NCBI GenBank assembly: GCA_963920665.1
Contig: OY987266.1
Span: forward strand, 20,076,248-20,140,247
Direction: 5' to 3'
DNA from: Straminergon stramineum
Taxonomy: Eukaryota; Streptophyta; Bryopsida; Hypnales; Calliergonaceae
DNA length: 64,000 nucleotides
Numbering within the stretch: position 1 is the first letter of the stretch; every line of letters starts with the position of its first letter. The position numbers were made by a program, and so were the translations under genes. Below are positions 1-12,153 of the stretch, one piece after another. The notes under the pieces were generated by a model that searched no databases, had not been told where the DNA came from, and saw only the letters and a program-made list of their open reading frames with translations.

Positions 1-359
1 GGAACAAATACTTCCACGGGAAGGATATTGTTACTCTAGTATGAAGGACTTTTGTGATACGACTTTGTCATCTTTTATGTTTCCTGTCTTCAAAAAATTA
101 TTCTACGTGTTCAAAGGCAGGTGTAATATGGTTCGTTTGACCTCTAGGATTCAATGCTTGGTAATTACAGCAAGGTGGTAATTATATTGAGGAGATTCAA
201 GCAGGCATGATGGTTTCTCTTTCAAGGAGAATGTCCATGCAACCTCTGGCAGGTGCGCAACCTGAATTGTACTCACATCAACAGAATTAGAAACTGATCA
301 TCTGAAATGACAAGGTATGTTTTACTTGTTGCTTTACACGTTCTTGACCAATTATTAAA

Positions 360-3355
360 ATCTGGTTTTTTTCTCTCAGGGGAGCAATTTATCCTTGGAG
401 CGGATGGTAAAGCAATACCTATATACACTGATGGGTAATCTATCTGAAATTTGCATCAGTCAATTGGCTTCTATCCATTTGCACACCTACCGTGCATATC
501 ACATTTTTGTATAGTCTGCCTTTTAACCCCCATGAATTATTCCTCGACTGATGATATAAATCATGATGCTTTGCAGACCGCCATCATCTACAGCTAAATC
601 AACTAGTGGGGTAACTTCTCCCCAATTTCTTTTCATCTTGTCTTCCCAAAACCGCAGAATCATTATCGTCCCAAGAGTTTTGCACATTTCTAAATTTCTC
701 TGCTGGAATCTGAGGTGGCAAGTGCGTACAGGGCACTACCCGTCCCACTTCTTCCAAGAAAGACCACGAAACAGGGACTCCCTCAGGATCACCCAAGTCA
801 AAGAGTCACAAGGTACACACAACACTTGAAGGTTCTGCTTTCGTCTGGGATTTGAAAGTTTGAGGCGTGGAATAAAAATAGTTTTTCCATGTAGTGTGCT
901 CATTTTATTATTCTGATTTGTGGTTCTGAGATAGTTGAATGGGTTGGATGGAATGCGGTGCTCAGAAAACCAAGACGTATCCTCCTCGAGATGATTCATT
1001 GGTAAGTTCAGCGCACTTATAACCTGAGGAGCAGATGTTCCATTCTGAAAGTGATTTGAAAAATAATCTGAAAATAGAACGTAAAGTATTTGTTATCTCT
1101 GCCTCAAGAGGAGAGAATAAGCAATGGTTTTAAATTGTAGAAAGTTCTAGTACTCAATGAGACGTGTTAAAAGAGGAATAGTCGCATGTCGGATCCATCG
1201 TTCCAAAGAACGAATATCTCATTTCCTGCAAATTGCGGCATGTGGTTCTAGGAATAGTGGCATTCTACTATTGTCATATAGGAATTTTCAATTTTTCCAA
1301 TTAATGAGGATTGTATTGAGGATTATATGGAGAAAGACGCATAATAGTATAAAATTCTATTTGGGGTAGACGCTCGCAATTAGCCGTTTGGTCTATCTCC
1401 TGTTGTAGGGTGACTTTGTTTGTGCCGTAACTTAAGCAATATGGCAACTGCAGGTGTTTGGTTGGAAGAAGAAGATATTGGAATTGAGGCTTCAGTTGGA
1501 GAGAGAGCTTGAAAATAAGATTGCGGATCGTGCTGATCGTCGTGAACAATGGCGTTCTTCATCTCCATTTTCATCCGAAGTATCGTCTTTCGTTTCCGTT
1601 GCATTGAAGTGCAGTACTTACAATTGACATCACATGCTTTAGAAATAGGAAGGGGAGCCTTCTCTATTTGAGACATTCTTAGAAGTTTTCACAATTAATA
1701 TATCAATTTCTGCGTTGTATTTACTCTGTCTACCATCTAACGTTTCGTTCTTGAACGTGTTCTGGCAGGTAGCAAAGAAGGTGTACAAACTACTAGACAA
1801 ATCTCATGGCCAAATCATACCAAACACAACCGGCGTGTGGTATAAACTTGACCCTTTATCAAGGCATCAGGTTCTTTGCAGATCTTAGAGACATTTGTGA
1901 TGGTTTTCTCCCAAGTTACAAAATCACCGTTAGAAGAGAACTTCATAGGTTTTGTCCCTGCATTACAGTTTTGGTTCCCAAATAGTTGACCAAACATTTG
2001 TCAAGAAGCCATACACTGATCAAGAGCAAAGCTTTCGTCCTGTAGTACATTTGTCAATATGCAAAAGCAAAGTTTTCCAAGAGTTGTACAATAGTGATTA
2101 GTGAATATAGTGAATTAAGAATCTTGGTGTCAGATCACTATGGAAGGTTCTTGTATTGACGATGTTGAAAACTTTGCATATGATGGAACAGGAAAGAGGC
2201 AGAGTACAATTACAATGCCACTCAAGTTCGCCATACATCAGCATGGGAGTTTAAGGTGTTTAGTATCAATAGGTTCTATGACCGTGTATGCACATTCACC
2301 GTGCATCAGCCCATGGCGGACCCATTGCTGGATGTTCTCATCTTCTTTCTAAAAGAGTGTGCACTGCTCTTCCATTACTAGATTTCGAATATGTGTCAGT
2401 TCATTCTGTTTGAATGTATGATAAGAACCATGTTAGATAGAAACAGAAAAAGAACTAGACCTACTTGTGAGGCTTAATCAATAGATATTCTTGCCTAAAC
2501 TACACATAGTCTGAACATGGGTCAATTTTGAGTATTTAATTAGCACTTTTAAATTAGTGCCCTGAAATCTATATGCTCACATGCTTCAGAGTTGTCTTCC
2601 AATTGCCAACAAGATTGAACAGAAATTGGGGTAATCTTCTAATAGAAACTAGGCGGAAATGCTTATTTGGACCCATATTGATGTACATATGTTTTGGTTG
2701 AATTATTGTTAATAGAATCATTCATGCTTTTTGGTTGTGTGAAGGTGGCTTGAGAACGGAGGAAGAATGAAAAGAAGCTTGCTCGAACACCTCTGTGCAA
2801 GCTTGGCCAGACTTCCTGGTAAGATTAATTCCACACCCATCAGGTTCTGATCTCTGTATTTTTAATACACGATGTATTTTTTAATGAAAAATATGAAATA
2901 TGATAGTTTTTAGTAAAAATTTAGACAGTTTGTTTTAGGAATTTGGGACAACATTGTAGAGATTCTTAGTCATGACAAGTGGGGGGAGGTCTATCTATCT
3001 ATGGTTTGATTGTTCATATGGAGACCTCCCCAGAATTTATATCTTAAGTTAGGGATGCCTTTGTATGATCACTGTGACCATATGGTGACCTCAGTGTAAT
3101 GATTCACTCTTTCTGATGTCTAAAAATTCTGGAAGTAATCCAATTTTTACTTAAAACCCTGTTAACTTACTCTCTTGTGGCTTTATATTGTTGTCTTCTT
3201 CTTGTTGATTGTGTCAGAGGATATTATGGTTCTGGGGCGGATGGCATGTGTGATGCCAGTGCTGCAATTCATTTGTAAGGAGCTCCACATCACGTCGACT
3301 CAGTTCAAAAACATTCTTAGAGACACACGGTTGGACAGATGCCATCTGGGATGAA
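360..3355 (+). pseudogene. Pieces of an unidentified multi-exon plant gene, probably decayed
   Basis: I do not recognise the product. Several short stretches look coding and sit next to plausible splice sites: about 381-437 (reads EQFILGADGKAIPIYTDG), 576-812, 969-1001, about 1453-1566 (a charged helix containing LELRLQLERELENKIADR), 1771-1870, about 2200-2389, 2745-2820 and 3217-3355 (ends KNILRDTRLDRCHLG, stop). The last two join cleanly in phase across a GT/AG intron (donor at 2820, acceptor near 3216). The 576-812 piece needs a frame change and crosses an in-frame TGA near 708, which suggests decay, although mis-drawn exon limits could also explain it. The 5' end may lie outside the window. 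A diverged but live gene is the main alternative. Confidence 0.35.
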
Positions 3356-3712
3356 CTTGCTTTTGAGTTGGCACTAACTTCAAGGTAGCAAATTCACAAG
3401 CACGCATGATTGTGTGTCAATTGTCATGATTGTGTGCCAATGAGGTCTGATATGATATTTTGGTCACTCACTCATAGCATAAAACACAATTGCAGAGATT
3501 AGATGCAATTCTAATATTATATGCAAAAGGTATTGGAGCTCAGAGTTTCAATTTGATAGATCTTTCTATCAAATCCTTATCCTAATTTCAATGTCCTAGT
3601 GTTGGACACTCTGCAATATTTACCTATAGATTCATTAGGACACTCTTTGGGGTATACGGCTATACGCTCATGATTTTCTGATTCTAACTTTGTACCTGTG
3701 TGGAGTTGGCTT

Positions 3713-3907
3713 GTACACTGAAATAGGGGTATTAAGGGGAACCATACTAATTAATTGACATTTCACAGTATATAAATATCTACCTTTATTGTACATTACT
3801 AGTTATTGAAGTGTCCCAGGGATGTACATCATGTTTCAAACATCTATAGTTTTTCACAAGCAGTCCCTTTAATTTTTTGGTCCCTTTAATACCCCTATTC
3901 AGTGTAC
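3713..3907. repeat. Inverted-repeat miniature element, ~195 bp
   Basis: The ends are inverted repeats of about 27 bases: GTACACTGAAATAGGGGTAT on the left and the reverse complement, ATACCCCTATTCAGTGTAC, on the right, with one or two mismatches. There is no coding content. The form is that of a MITE (non-autonomous DNA transposon). No clear target-site duplication was identified. Confidence 0.7.
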
Positions 3908-4398
3908 TAATCCTGCAGTCTTCCTTCTTATTATCAATGAGCCTATTTGGTAATAATGTGAAGCCTAGTGCATGTTACTCCAATTAATTTAAGATGAAGG
4001 TGAGTTTCAGTACACCAGCACATATTTCAGCCATGTTATCAAAATTTGGAGCAGAAAATTCTTATTTCTTCGAAGCTTAGGTTGAAACTGAGGGAGTAAC
4101 TTGTGGGAAAATAAGTTAGTTAAGGATTCAGCAGCAGCCTGCGGGAACATTTCAGTTATCAAATTACCACAATTACACAACCTTGTTAATTTCCAAGAGG
4201 TAGAGCAGAAAAACATTTATCATCTTGAGACAGTAACATTGATTCATCAAAATGAAGTTTGTTCCTACTTCCTAGTTGTGTGGTTGTACTTGTTGTTCCA
4301 TAAACTCTACTCCATCAAGTGGCTTCACCGATGGAAGGGCATCCTCGACAGTCCGGTGTAACTCCCACCCACCAAATATAAACTTGGCTCATATGAAA

Positions 4399-4743
4399 TT
4401 TTATCATTGGAAGTGCATTCAAAAGTACTTTGAATAGGTACAAGAAATCTATAATTTAGACATTGGACAATGAAAAGAACCCAAATCGAAGGCACACTAA
4501 AAGACAAAAGATTATAAAGGAGTTGACAAAGTACGATTACCAGTGTAAAATTTGGCCAATATTGTGGCATTTTGGAGTGGAATTGGTCAAATTTTGCATT
4601 GGTAAGCATGTTTTGTCAACACCTTTATAATCTTTTGTCTTTTGGTGTGCTTTCGATGCAGATTATTTTCATTGGCCGAAGTCTAAGTTATATATTTATT
4701 TTACCTATCCCAAGTACTTTTGAATGCACTTCCAATGATAAAA
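4399..4743. repeat. Near-perfect foldback (hairpin) element, ~345 bp
   Basis: Almost the whole element is a palindrome. The left arm begins TTTATCATTGGAAGTGCATT and the right arm ends with its reverse complement. Pairing continues through AAGACAAAAGATTATAAAGG in the left arm, which returns as CCTTTATAATCTTTTGTCTT on the right, almost to the centre near 4570. Arms are about 160 bases with roughly 85-90% pairing. Short reading frames here are by-products of the palindrome. A transcript would fold into one long hairpin, so this is a foldback MITE and a possible small-RNA source. Confidence 0.75.
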
Positions 4744-7559
4744 AAATTCAAGTTCTAATTATGAAGTAGTTAAAAGATAGAGATATATTTGGGATGTATG
4801 TTTCTTGGTCCCATTGAGGATGATGCCCTAAGGCAATTGTTTGGGGGGGAAAAGTCCATTGGCATTCAAGGCTTGGTTTACACGACATTGATTTATCCTA
4901 TAAGTGAAGGCACAAAATTAGTGACACTACAAAATAATTTCTTTGTGGAAATTAGTGAAATATTATAATATTTCATCTTGCACTAATCTTAGTATATTGC
5001 AAATAGTGCAAATTAGTGTCACTTACACTAATAGGATAAATTGATGCAATCCTAATTCTGTGTGACTTACACTCCATTGAACATTTTATTACTTTGGTAG
5101 ATGAAATTATGCATGGTAAACAGTTTCTCAAATACATTACGAGGGGGAAAACTTTCTCATTTTCATGAAGAGTTCAAAACTAAGTTTTGAACTTTTCTTT
5201 GAAGAGGGCCATGCATGTCACGAAATGAGATTCTCAAAATAAATAAAAATTCCTAATTCAAAAGATTTTCAAAGTCCAACTTGTTTTTTTTAGGGTCAAG
5301 ACATTGTAATTTCCCAAATGTCTTCACATGTCAAAGAAACAAATAGGAATTCAATGCCATTTTCATGATTGGAACTTCAAGAGACCTTATCTTACTAAAT
5401 TGCACTAATCAACAAGACCCAGGCACATTCTCATTCATAGTCCTTGTCAAGGCTTAGAAGAAACAACCTTCACACCTTTGACGAAACTGTACTTAACATG
5501 TATTAGTAAAGGGATTCACCGGCAATACATTTGACCTTACCTTCATGGTGTAGCGTGTGCATTTTAGGATAAAAAGATGTATTTGAAGTGTAAGAAAACT
5601 CCACCTACGTATTTTGATAAACTCATAAATCATCAATGGGAGCAATGCACAAATTTTGTGATTTTTTGGGAAGATTTTGCAATGTAAGTATGATGAATTG
5701 TCATACACATGGAATATTTAGTTCAAAAACATCAAACACTTGGCTCATACAAGGAGAGTGGTATGTACATAGAATAAGTGCGTGGTGATTGCTTGTGGAA
5801 ACAATGACTTGACAACATGTAGATGTGTCTTTTGTTCTCTAAGTGTAGCATCCAATTTTTTTGAGTGGTACTTCTTTTCTTTGAAAAAGAATATTTATTC
5901 TTTTTAGGACACGAGAACAATGAGGAAATTTTGGGTTTAAATGTTTTGTTGGTAAAAACATGTACAAAATTGTACATGTATAATTGGTCACTCTTTGACA
6001 ATATTGTATCATCACTCATAGTATGCAATCATATCCTAGTACTTGAAACATTTTACACATTTTAAGAACTTTCATTGGCAATTTCCTTTAGAGTGATCTA
6101 TTAGTGAGCAAATGCTACTAACAACCATAATTGTGTTAGTGAGATTTGATTTTCTAGTCACACACTAACAAATTGTGGCAAAATAGGATGAATTCCATAT
6201 TATTATGTTGTTTAAATACCCTATCCATGAGATCCTATAGTCTTCACACCATAACAATACTACACACTATTTATATTATTTTTCCAAACAAATAAACACT
6301 ACATTAATTCAATCATCACTCCCAAGTTCAAACCTCTGAAGTAGAAACACCCAATTCTGCCACAATCTATTTTGCACCATATACTAAGTCTTATGGAAAG
6401 ACCAAAGGAGGGTGACCAAAAAAAGCCATAGGTACATTTTTCTTTCTTCAATTTACCAATAGCGCATATTCAAGAGGTGGTTGCTTTTGATGACCATTGC
6501 ATTTCAACTTAAAAAATTTGTAACTAATTCCACAAACGTCTGAAAAATATAAAACAACTTGGATTAGATGCCAATTCCATTTTTCTTCCTACAAAAATTT
6601 GCTGAAAAAAATTTCATGGAGTTTAGCTTTCCAGAAAAGGCAATCAGCTCTGAAATGGTTGCTTTAAAAACAAACTACCTCACATCTCTCCAAACCACCA
6701 CAAGCTTTTCGTTGGAACAACCACTGGGAGTTGAAGGGTTCTCTCGGCAACCAATTAGAATTGAAGCATCTTTTTGCTTCCAAGGTGACTATTGAAGGAG
6801 AAATTCCAATGACATGAATATGCTGGTATTCAACTTTGAAAATTCATAGAATATTATGTGAATGTCAAAAAAATACGAAACAACGTGGATTGAGTTTCTC
6901 TCAAGGAGGTGAACAATTTCACATGAAAATTTTGTCAGTTTGACAAACAAGCTATCCGGGGCAGAAAAAGTGTTGGCTTTGGCTTTAGAAATAGTGCAAT
7001 GGCCAAGTCACCCAAAAGCAAATCTGCAACTTTTTATACTCTTAACGGATTTCCAATTATGGTGGGCTCAAGTGCTCAACTAACTTACCAATTAATAACC
7101 AAAGGTTAGTTACCCACTTTATATCATTAGTAAGTTGGACACCGAATTCCGCCACCCAATTCTATTCTGGGGCAAACTTTGGCGGTACTTTACGTAGAAT
7201 ATTTCATTGGATTAACTTCCTTCTAAACTTGGAATTAAAGTGAGATGGCCCCCTTCAAACGGTCCAATTTTCGAATTTGAAGGTCAGTGATTTTACGACT
7301 CAGAAGTTATGAAAAGTAAATGAAATTTGAAGGGAATCTGCAGTCAGCAAAAATTTCTTCATTGTTTACAGTAACTACACCTAAAATTGCACAAATAAGC
7401 AATTTAGTGTGGTTCCCATTATTCTAATGGAAATTTTTTCCTGGGATCTTGTTGGTAATCAAAAGGGGATTTTGGATTCTCTAAGAATGCATTTTGGGGA
7501 CACCGTATGAATAAACTACGAATTTTCAAAGTGCTAAAAATAGGTGTTTCTGAAATCAA
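4744..7559. other. AT-rich intergenic stretch
   Basis: I see no convincing gene. A weak inverted repeat lies at about 4885-5048 (TTTATCCTATAAGTG against CACTAATAGGATAAA). Part of 7430-7560 resembles sequence near 8920-9050 and 28230-28390 (a shared phrase around 'gggacaccatatgaa'), so these are diverged copies of one dispersed repeat. Short ORFs lack recognisable similarity and splice context. Confidence 0.5.
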
Positions 7560-8207
7560 CCATAAACTCTCGTGACTAGTGGAAGTACATTTCAGTTGCG
7601 ACCGAAGCCTTGAGCAAACAATCCTACACCACTTTGTGGAATGCAAGCCTAGTCAAGAAGTGTGGCAATTTGCACTCACCATATTCTACCTTTTGTAGGA
7701 AGTGCCACTAACGGAAGGCTGCTAGCCCAACCTAACCTAGCATCAATGTCTCTTAGGATCAAGTCTCCCTCAACGACTTCATGTAAGGGCAACGATTTGG
7801 TTGATGCTACGAGGGTCTATGGTTTGGATATGCTGGGTGCAGAGGAATGCTTGGCCTCAAGCCAAATTAGATTATATGACTTGGGAAGCTATCCTTGATC
7901 ATGGTAGGACGGCTTGGCATAGGACCTCAATCTTATGTGATAGATACCTGGCTAAGTTTAACAAATTCTTTAAGAAATTGGACAACACTTGGCTCCAATT
8001 ACCCTTCTTCAACTCCAAGAACAACAAAGTCGTCACCTGGAACCTGAAGAAACCTACCCGTGGGTCATTCATGTAAATTAGGTTTGGCTTCTGATTCTTT
8101 GCGGCTCATGGTTTGGTTGTCTCTCTAGGGCTTGCCCTCAACTTCTTCCACCATTCGTTTTGGTTCATTTTCTAGAATAAACTCCGGTTTTTAAATATTT
8201 TTAAAAT
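7560..8207 (+). mobile_element. 3' remnant of a non-LTR (LINE-type) retrotransposon
   Basis: About 7598-7690 reads LEQTILHHFVECKPSQEVWQ, the zinc-binding pattern (H, C, then VW) found at the C-terminus of plant LINE reverse transcriptases. About 7801-8074 reads on as MVWICWVQRNAWPQAK, then WEAILDHGRTAW, typical of the tail after that domain, with frame changes between the parts. A 3' leader-like tail follows (GGGCTTGCCCTC, then GAATAAACTCCGG, then an A/T-rich end near 8205) which recurs at 18.1, 18.4 and 21.9 kb. The catalytic reverse transcriptase and endonuclease are missing, so this is a dead 5'-truncated copy. Confidence 0.65.
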
Positions 8208-9722
8208 GCATTTTAGGCAATTTAAACAAGTTGCTAAAGTCATGTCCATACATATGCAATTAGCATATCTATTACTAGCAACTTCAAATTTCAATGAATT
8301 GTCATGTTCACATCGAGGAAGAGCACTCCTTCATCATGCTCTAAATTTTCATCAAAAATATTGGATGAAATAATTGGATAATTTTTCTCCGAGATGAAAA
8401 TGTGAAGGATTTTGTGACAAGAGTCGTATTAGCTAGGGATGAGTGACACTGTGTACTTAATATAACAGATTATTATATTATTAGGTATACAGTGTCTCAA
8501 CCCACTATCATAGTTGTTCCATCCATTTGAATGATCACATATCCATCCTTGATATTTTCATTTAAATTTTGAAAAAATACATTTGAGTTTTAAATCTAGG
8601 TTCTAGCTTAAACTAAAAAAAATACTATATTTCTAGTATATCATGAATGGGGGGGCAAATATTGTATTGTTGACACTTTGTAAATGCTCTCTTCTTTTAT
8701 TTTTCAGATCTTCCTCATATAATATACAAATTTTAATTGGACAATTTCTAGGTGTGAAATTGTGATTATATATCAAAGTGTATTTAGAAATCCATTTCTT
8801 CTTCTAAGGGGATGAAATTAGAAAAAGGTTGAAGATATTATAAGATGAATAAAATAATTGTCACCAATATTCTAGATGTTTTATTTATATTCATACATTA
8901 CTTGATTGCTTGATTCTTTGTTGGACATTGTTAGAAGTTAAAAGAATACTCTAAATTGTCTTCTTATGCTTTTTTGGGACACCATATGAAAATACTATGA
9001 GTTTTTTATTTTTTGAAAATATGTGTACCCCAAGAAAATTTTAGGCTCTCATGAATAGAGACTCTAAATTTTAGAAAAAAATGTACAAGGCTCAATTTTA
9101 GGAAGTGGTTAGAATTAGATGCAAATACATGGGGTTACATCTTTATATACTTTCTAAGATTATATCAATTAATCTGTTCTTCTTGGAATGGCAATTCATA
9201 ACATTATGCAATGATGGACATGGATTGCCAAGAATATGGGTTCAAATCTAGGAATCATCTTTTTTTTAAACCCTAAAAGTTAGGCCAACTCATCCTTAGA
9301 GAGAACATTCAATTATTCTTAGATACTTGGGTTTTCTTGAAATTAAATGGTATCCTATTTAACTAGTGAATGATGTAATGTTGTTGGCCATATGTACCAA
9401 TAATTCTTTTTTAATTTATGCTATTTTTTTGGAAGGATCATTGTTGATGGCACTTGGTGAGAAAGTTATACTCAAAGAGAGTGAGCAATATGTTGCCAAA
9501 AGGAATACAATTTTATTTGAGGAAATAGTTGGTAATATGTTATCCCTTATTTCTCTAGATGAAATCAAGAGTAAGTGTACAAATTTTTAGGACTAGATCG
9601 CTCTTTTTTTGGATGCAAATTCAAACTTATGGATGAATAATTTACATATTTCATCCATATTTTGTATATCTCATCCCTGTATACAAATGCAAACAACTTC
9701 ATTACTCCAACAAAGATTGTAT
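8208..9722. other. AT-rich intergenic stretch
   Basis: No gene is recognised. The sequence is AT-rich with many short A and T runs. A 74-codon ORF at 9366-9590 has no recognisable motif and no splice context. Around 8905-9060 there is similarity to 28230-28400, indicating an old dispersed repeat. Confidence 0.5.
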
Positions 9723-10053
9723 TAAGGTAGGAGGTTCATAAAGTGCCCATCGAAGAGCTGAAACTGAATTTTGGGGAGGTAAAACTTATTGAAATATTTT
9801 TCAGTAAATTTTTCTTGAAAGACAAGAGGAATTGACATCTAAACCAAGTTGTTTCATATTTTTTTGGAGCTTTGTAGAATTAGTTATGAATTTTTGAAGT
9901 CGAAATGGCATAGGGCTCTAAAACCGTACACCTCCTCAAACGTACAGTGTTGGTACATCCCTGTAAGGATGAAAAAACCCCATGTATACACAGTGTACAT
10001 TTGAGGAGGTGTGCAGTTTTAAAGCCTGTGCGGATTTTGAGCCTCCTACCTTA
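9723..10053. mobile_element. TA-flanked AGGTA miniature element, intact copy (reference empty site)
   Basis: The element is 331 bp including flanking TA dinucleotides. It begins AGGTAGGAGGTTCATAAAG and ends GCCTCCTACCT, so the outer ends are inverted repeats. An internal pair, CACCTCCTCAAACGTACA and TGTACATTTGAGGAGGTG, forms a second inverted repeat. Copies occur at 10769-12185 (interrupted) and, in reverse orientation, at 23668-23997. There is no coding capacity. TA duplication fits Tc1/mariner-type transposition, but the family assignment is inferred. Confidence 0.8.
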
Positions 10054-10398
10054 TTCTACATTATGCTAAAAAAATTAGAAAAATTATGTAAGTTAGCTTC
10101 ACTATGGAGCAATCAATGGCCCTTGACGAGAGGCCCCAAACATTGCATTGTAAGGTGGGTACACCCCAAATCACACCTTGCCTAAAAACCACCAGCACCA
10201 CTCCATGCACATCTCCAAAATCAGTACGCACATACATGGAAGAAACAATTCACCCATAACCTCTATCCCCCCAAACTTTGTCCCTTCATAACTTTTGCAT
10301 ACAATATCCAAATGCCTTGTCCTTTGGTGTGTTGGAACCACCTTTCACTTGCCAACAAGAAAATATGAAAAATTTCACCAGTCTAATAATATTAATAA

Positions 10399-10768
10399 CT
10401 ACATGCAGTAGCACAAAGTGGCCGTTAGGGGGGTATATACCCAACTAGCCACCTTTTTTTTCATCCATGAAATTTTATTTTTTAAAATAGTTTTCCTTTT
10501 TCTTTTGCACAAAAAATAAAAAAGACTGGTTGTAAGTGGTACTCCCTCCTTCTGTCTGTCCCTCCCCGAATGGGCCAGTGGAGGAGATGATTGGGGATTT
10601 AGTGAGCAAGGCTCTGCTGCCACTGAGATGCTGCTGCTGCTCGTGCTGCTGCTGCTTGAATGTACTTGGTTGGTTGGTTTGTATGCTCGCTCCCTGCCAC
10701 TCCCTGTTCAATGTTATGTGAAGGTGGGTACACCCAAAAGTGCCACAAATTGGTAAGGTACAAATTGG
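10399..10768. repeat. Intergenic stretch with CTG/CTCGTG microsatellite
   Basis: About 10629-10660 is an impure CTG trinucleotide run, which produces poly-Cys, poly-Leu or poly-Ala/Gln strings in overlapping frames. A 15-base phrase (AAATTGGTAAGGTA plus one base) is repeated in tandem at about 10747-10775 immediately before the next element. A single ACTCCCTCC motif near 10541 resembles a Stowaway-type MITE end, but I found no partner. Confidence 0.5.
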
Positions 10769-10885
10769 TAAGGTAGGAGGTCCATAAAGCACTCATCTAA
10801 GAGCTGAAACCAGAATTTGGGGAGGTACAACTTCTTGAAATATTTTTCAGTAATTTTTTCTTGAAAGACAAATGGAATTTGCATC

Positions 10886-11026
10886 TAAGGTAGGAAGCTC
10901 TTGAAGTGTCCGGGTTCTAATTGCAAATCCTATCTAGGAATGAATGACATATTATTTGAAATATCTATTACTGTCGAAGATGAGTTAGGTAGGCTTAAAT
11001 GGACACTTCAAGAGCATCCTACCTTA
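10886..11026. mobile_element. Small TA-flanked AGGTA MITE nested in the 330-bp element
   Basis: The element is 141 bp including both TA dinucleotides. Its ends are inverted repeats: AGGTAGGAAGCTCTTGAAG and CTTCAAGAGCATCCTACCT, about 27 bases with one mismatch. In the uninterrupted paralogue the same position reads GACATC-TA-AACCAAG (TA at 9840-9841); here it reads GCATC-TA, element, TA-ACCCAAG. That demonstrates a two-base TA target duplication. Confidence 0.85.
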
Positions 11027-11200
11027 ACCCAAGTCGTTTCATATTTTTGGAGTTTTGTAGAGTTACTTTTGAATTTTTGAAGTTGAAATGGCATAGGGCT
11101 CTAAAATTGCCCACCTCCTCAAATGTACATTAGTTGTACATCATTGGTACAATGAAAAAGTAACATGTTCAAATAGTGTACATTTATAGAGGTGGGCGAT

Positions 11201-12153
11201 TTAACCCCTAAAGGACCAAACAATGTTTTTTGGCAACATAGCGATTTCGGGCAACTCACTACGGATGGAATTTTTATTTTTTTTCTTTGAAATTTTCACA
11301 CAACATGTGCCCGAGGAGTAGCTTCAAGACCCAACAATTTTCATGACTTTTGAATACATGGTTAAAAAGTTATTGTATGATATGTTGTTTTCATTGCTCG
11401 GTGGACAGCTCGGGTAGCAAAAAAAACTTTTTTTAAAATCACTTTTTTTTTAAATAAAAATTTGAAATTTATTTTCCTGATTTTTATATACATGGAAAGC
11501 TTTGAATCATTCCATTTTGATTAATGAGATGAAAGTTATGAAGAGTTTTAGTTGTGGGTAGTTTGTGGGTAATAGTGAAATCTCTACTCTAAAATAAACT
11601 TTGAAGACCTTTATTTCACTCAATTTTTAATATTTTTGGAAAAAAATAAAAACTTGAGGTGTAGATTGTTTATTACAACAATTTAACCATTGGGATTGGC
11701 ATTTTTCAATTCCATAAATAAATGATTAACAATTTAGTATTCTGAATCATTCTCTACTTCTTTCAACTTACTATTTTTTTCCTATATGTTGTACAATTCC
11801 AAATGATCTAAAATTTTTCAAGCATGTAGCCAACATGACCTGAAGAATGAATCCAACGAGTTACAACCATTTTGGACATTTTTTCATAATGATCTGACCT
11901 TGTGGAGTGCATCTGCCCGGATTTTCGCAGGGACAAAAAATGACTTTTTGTCACTTCAAATGCTAATATCTTACAATCCAAACGGTGGAAATTTCTGAAA
12001 TGTTTTCCGCATCTTCTCAAACCAGATCACTACAAGATCCTACGGTTACATTTGTCCAAAAATGTATTTTTTCTAAAATTTGGTACTTGTACTAGAGATG
12101 ACAATTTTGGAGTGTTTTTGGTGAAAACATAGTCAAATACATTTAGGGGTTAA
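11201..12153. mobile_element. TTAA-flanked piggyBac-like non-autonomous element, ~950 bp
   Basis: It begins TTAA-CCCCTAAAGGACC and ends AAATACATTTAGGGG-TTAA. The uninterrupted host repeat has a single TTAA at 10019-10022, so TTAA was duplicated on insertion. TTAA target sites with ends starting CC(C) are the hallmark of the piggyBac superfamily. A full-length relative in reverse orientation lies at 57634-58565. No transposase-like reading frame is present inside, so this is a non-autonomous copy; the superfamily assignment rests on ends and target site only. Confidence 0.75.
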
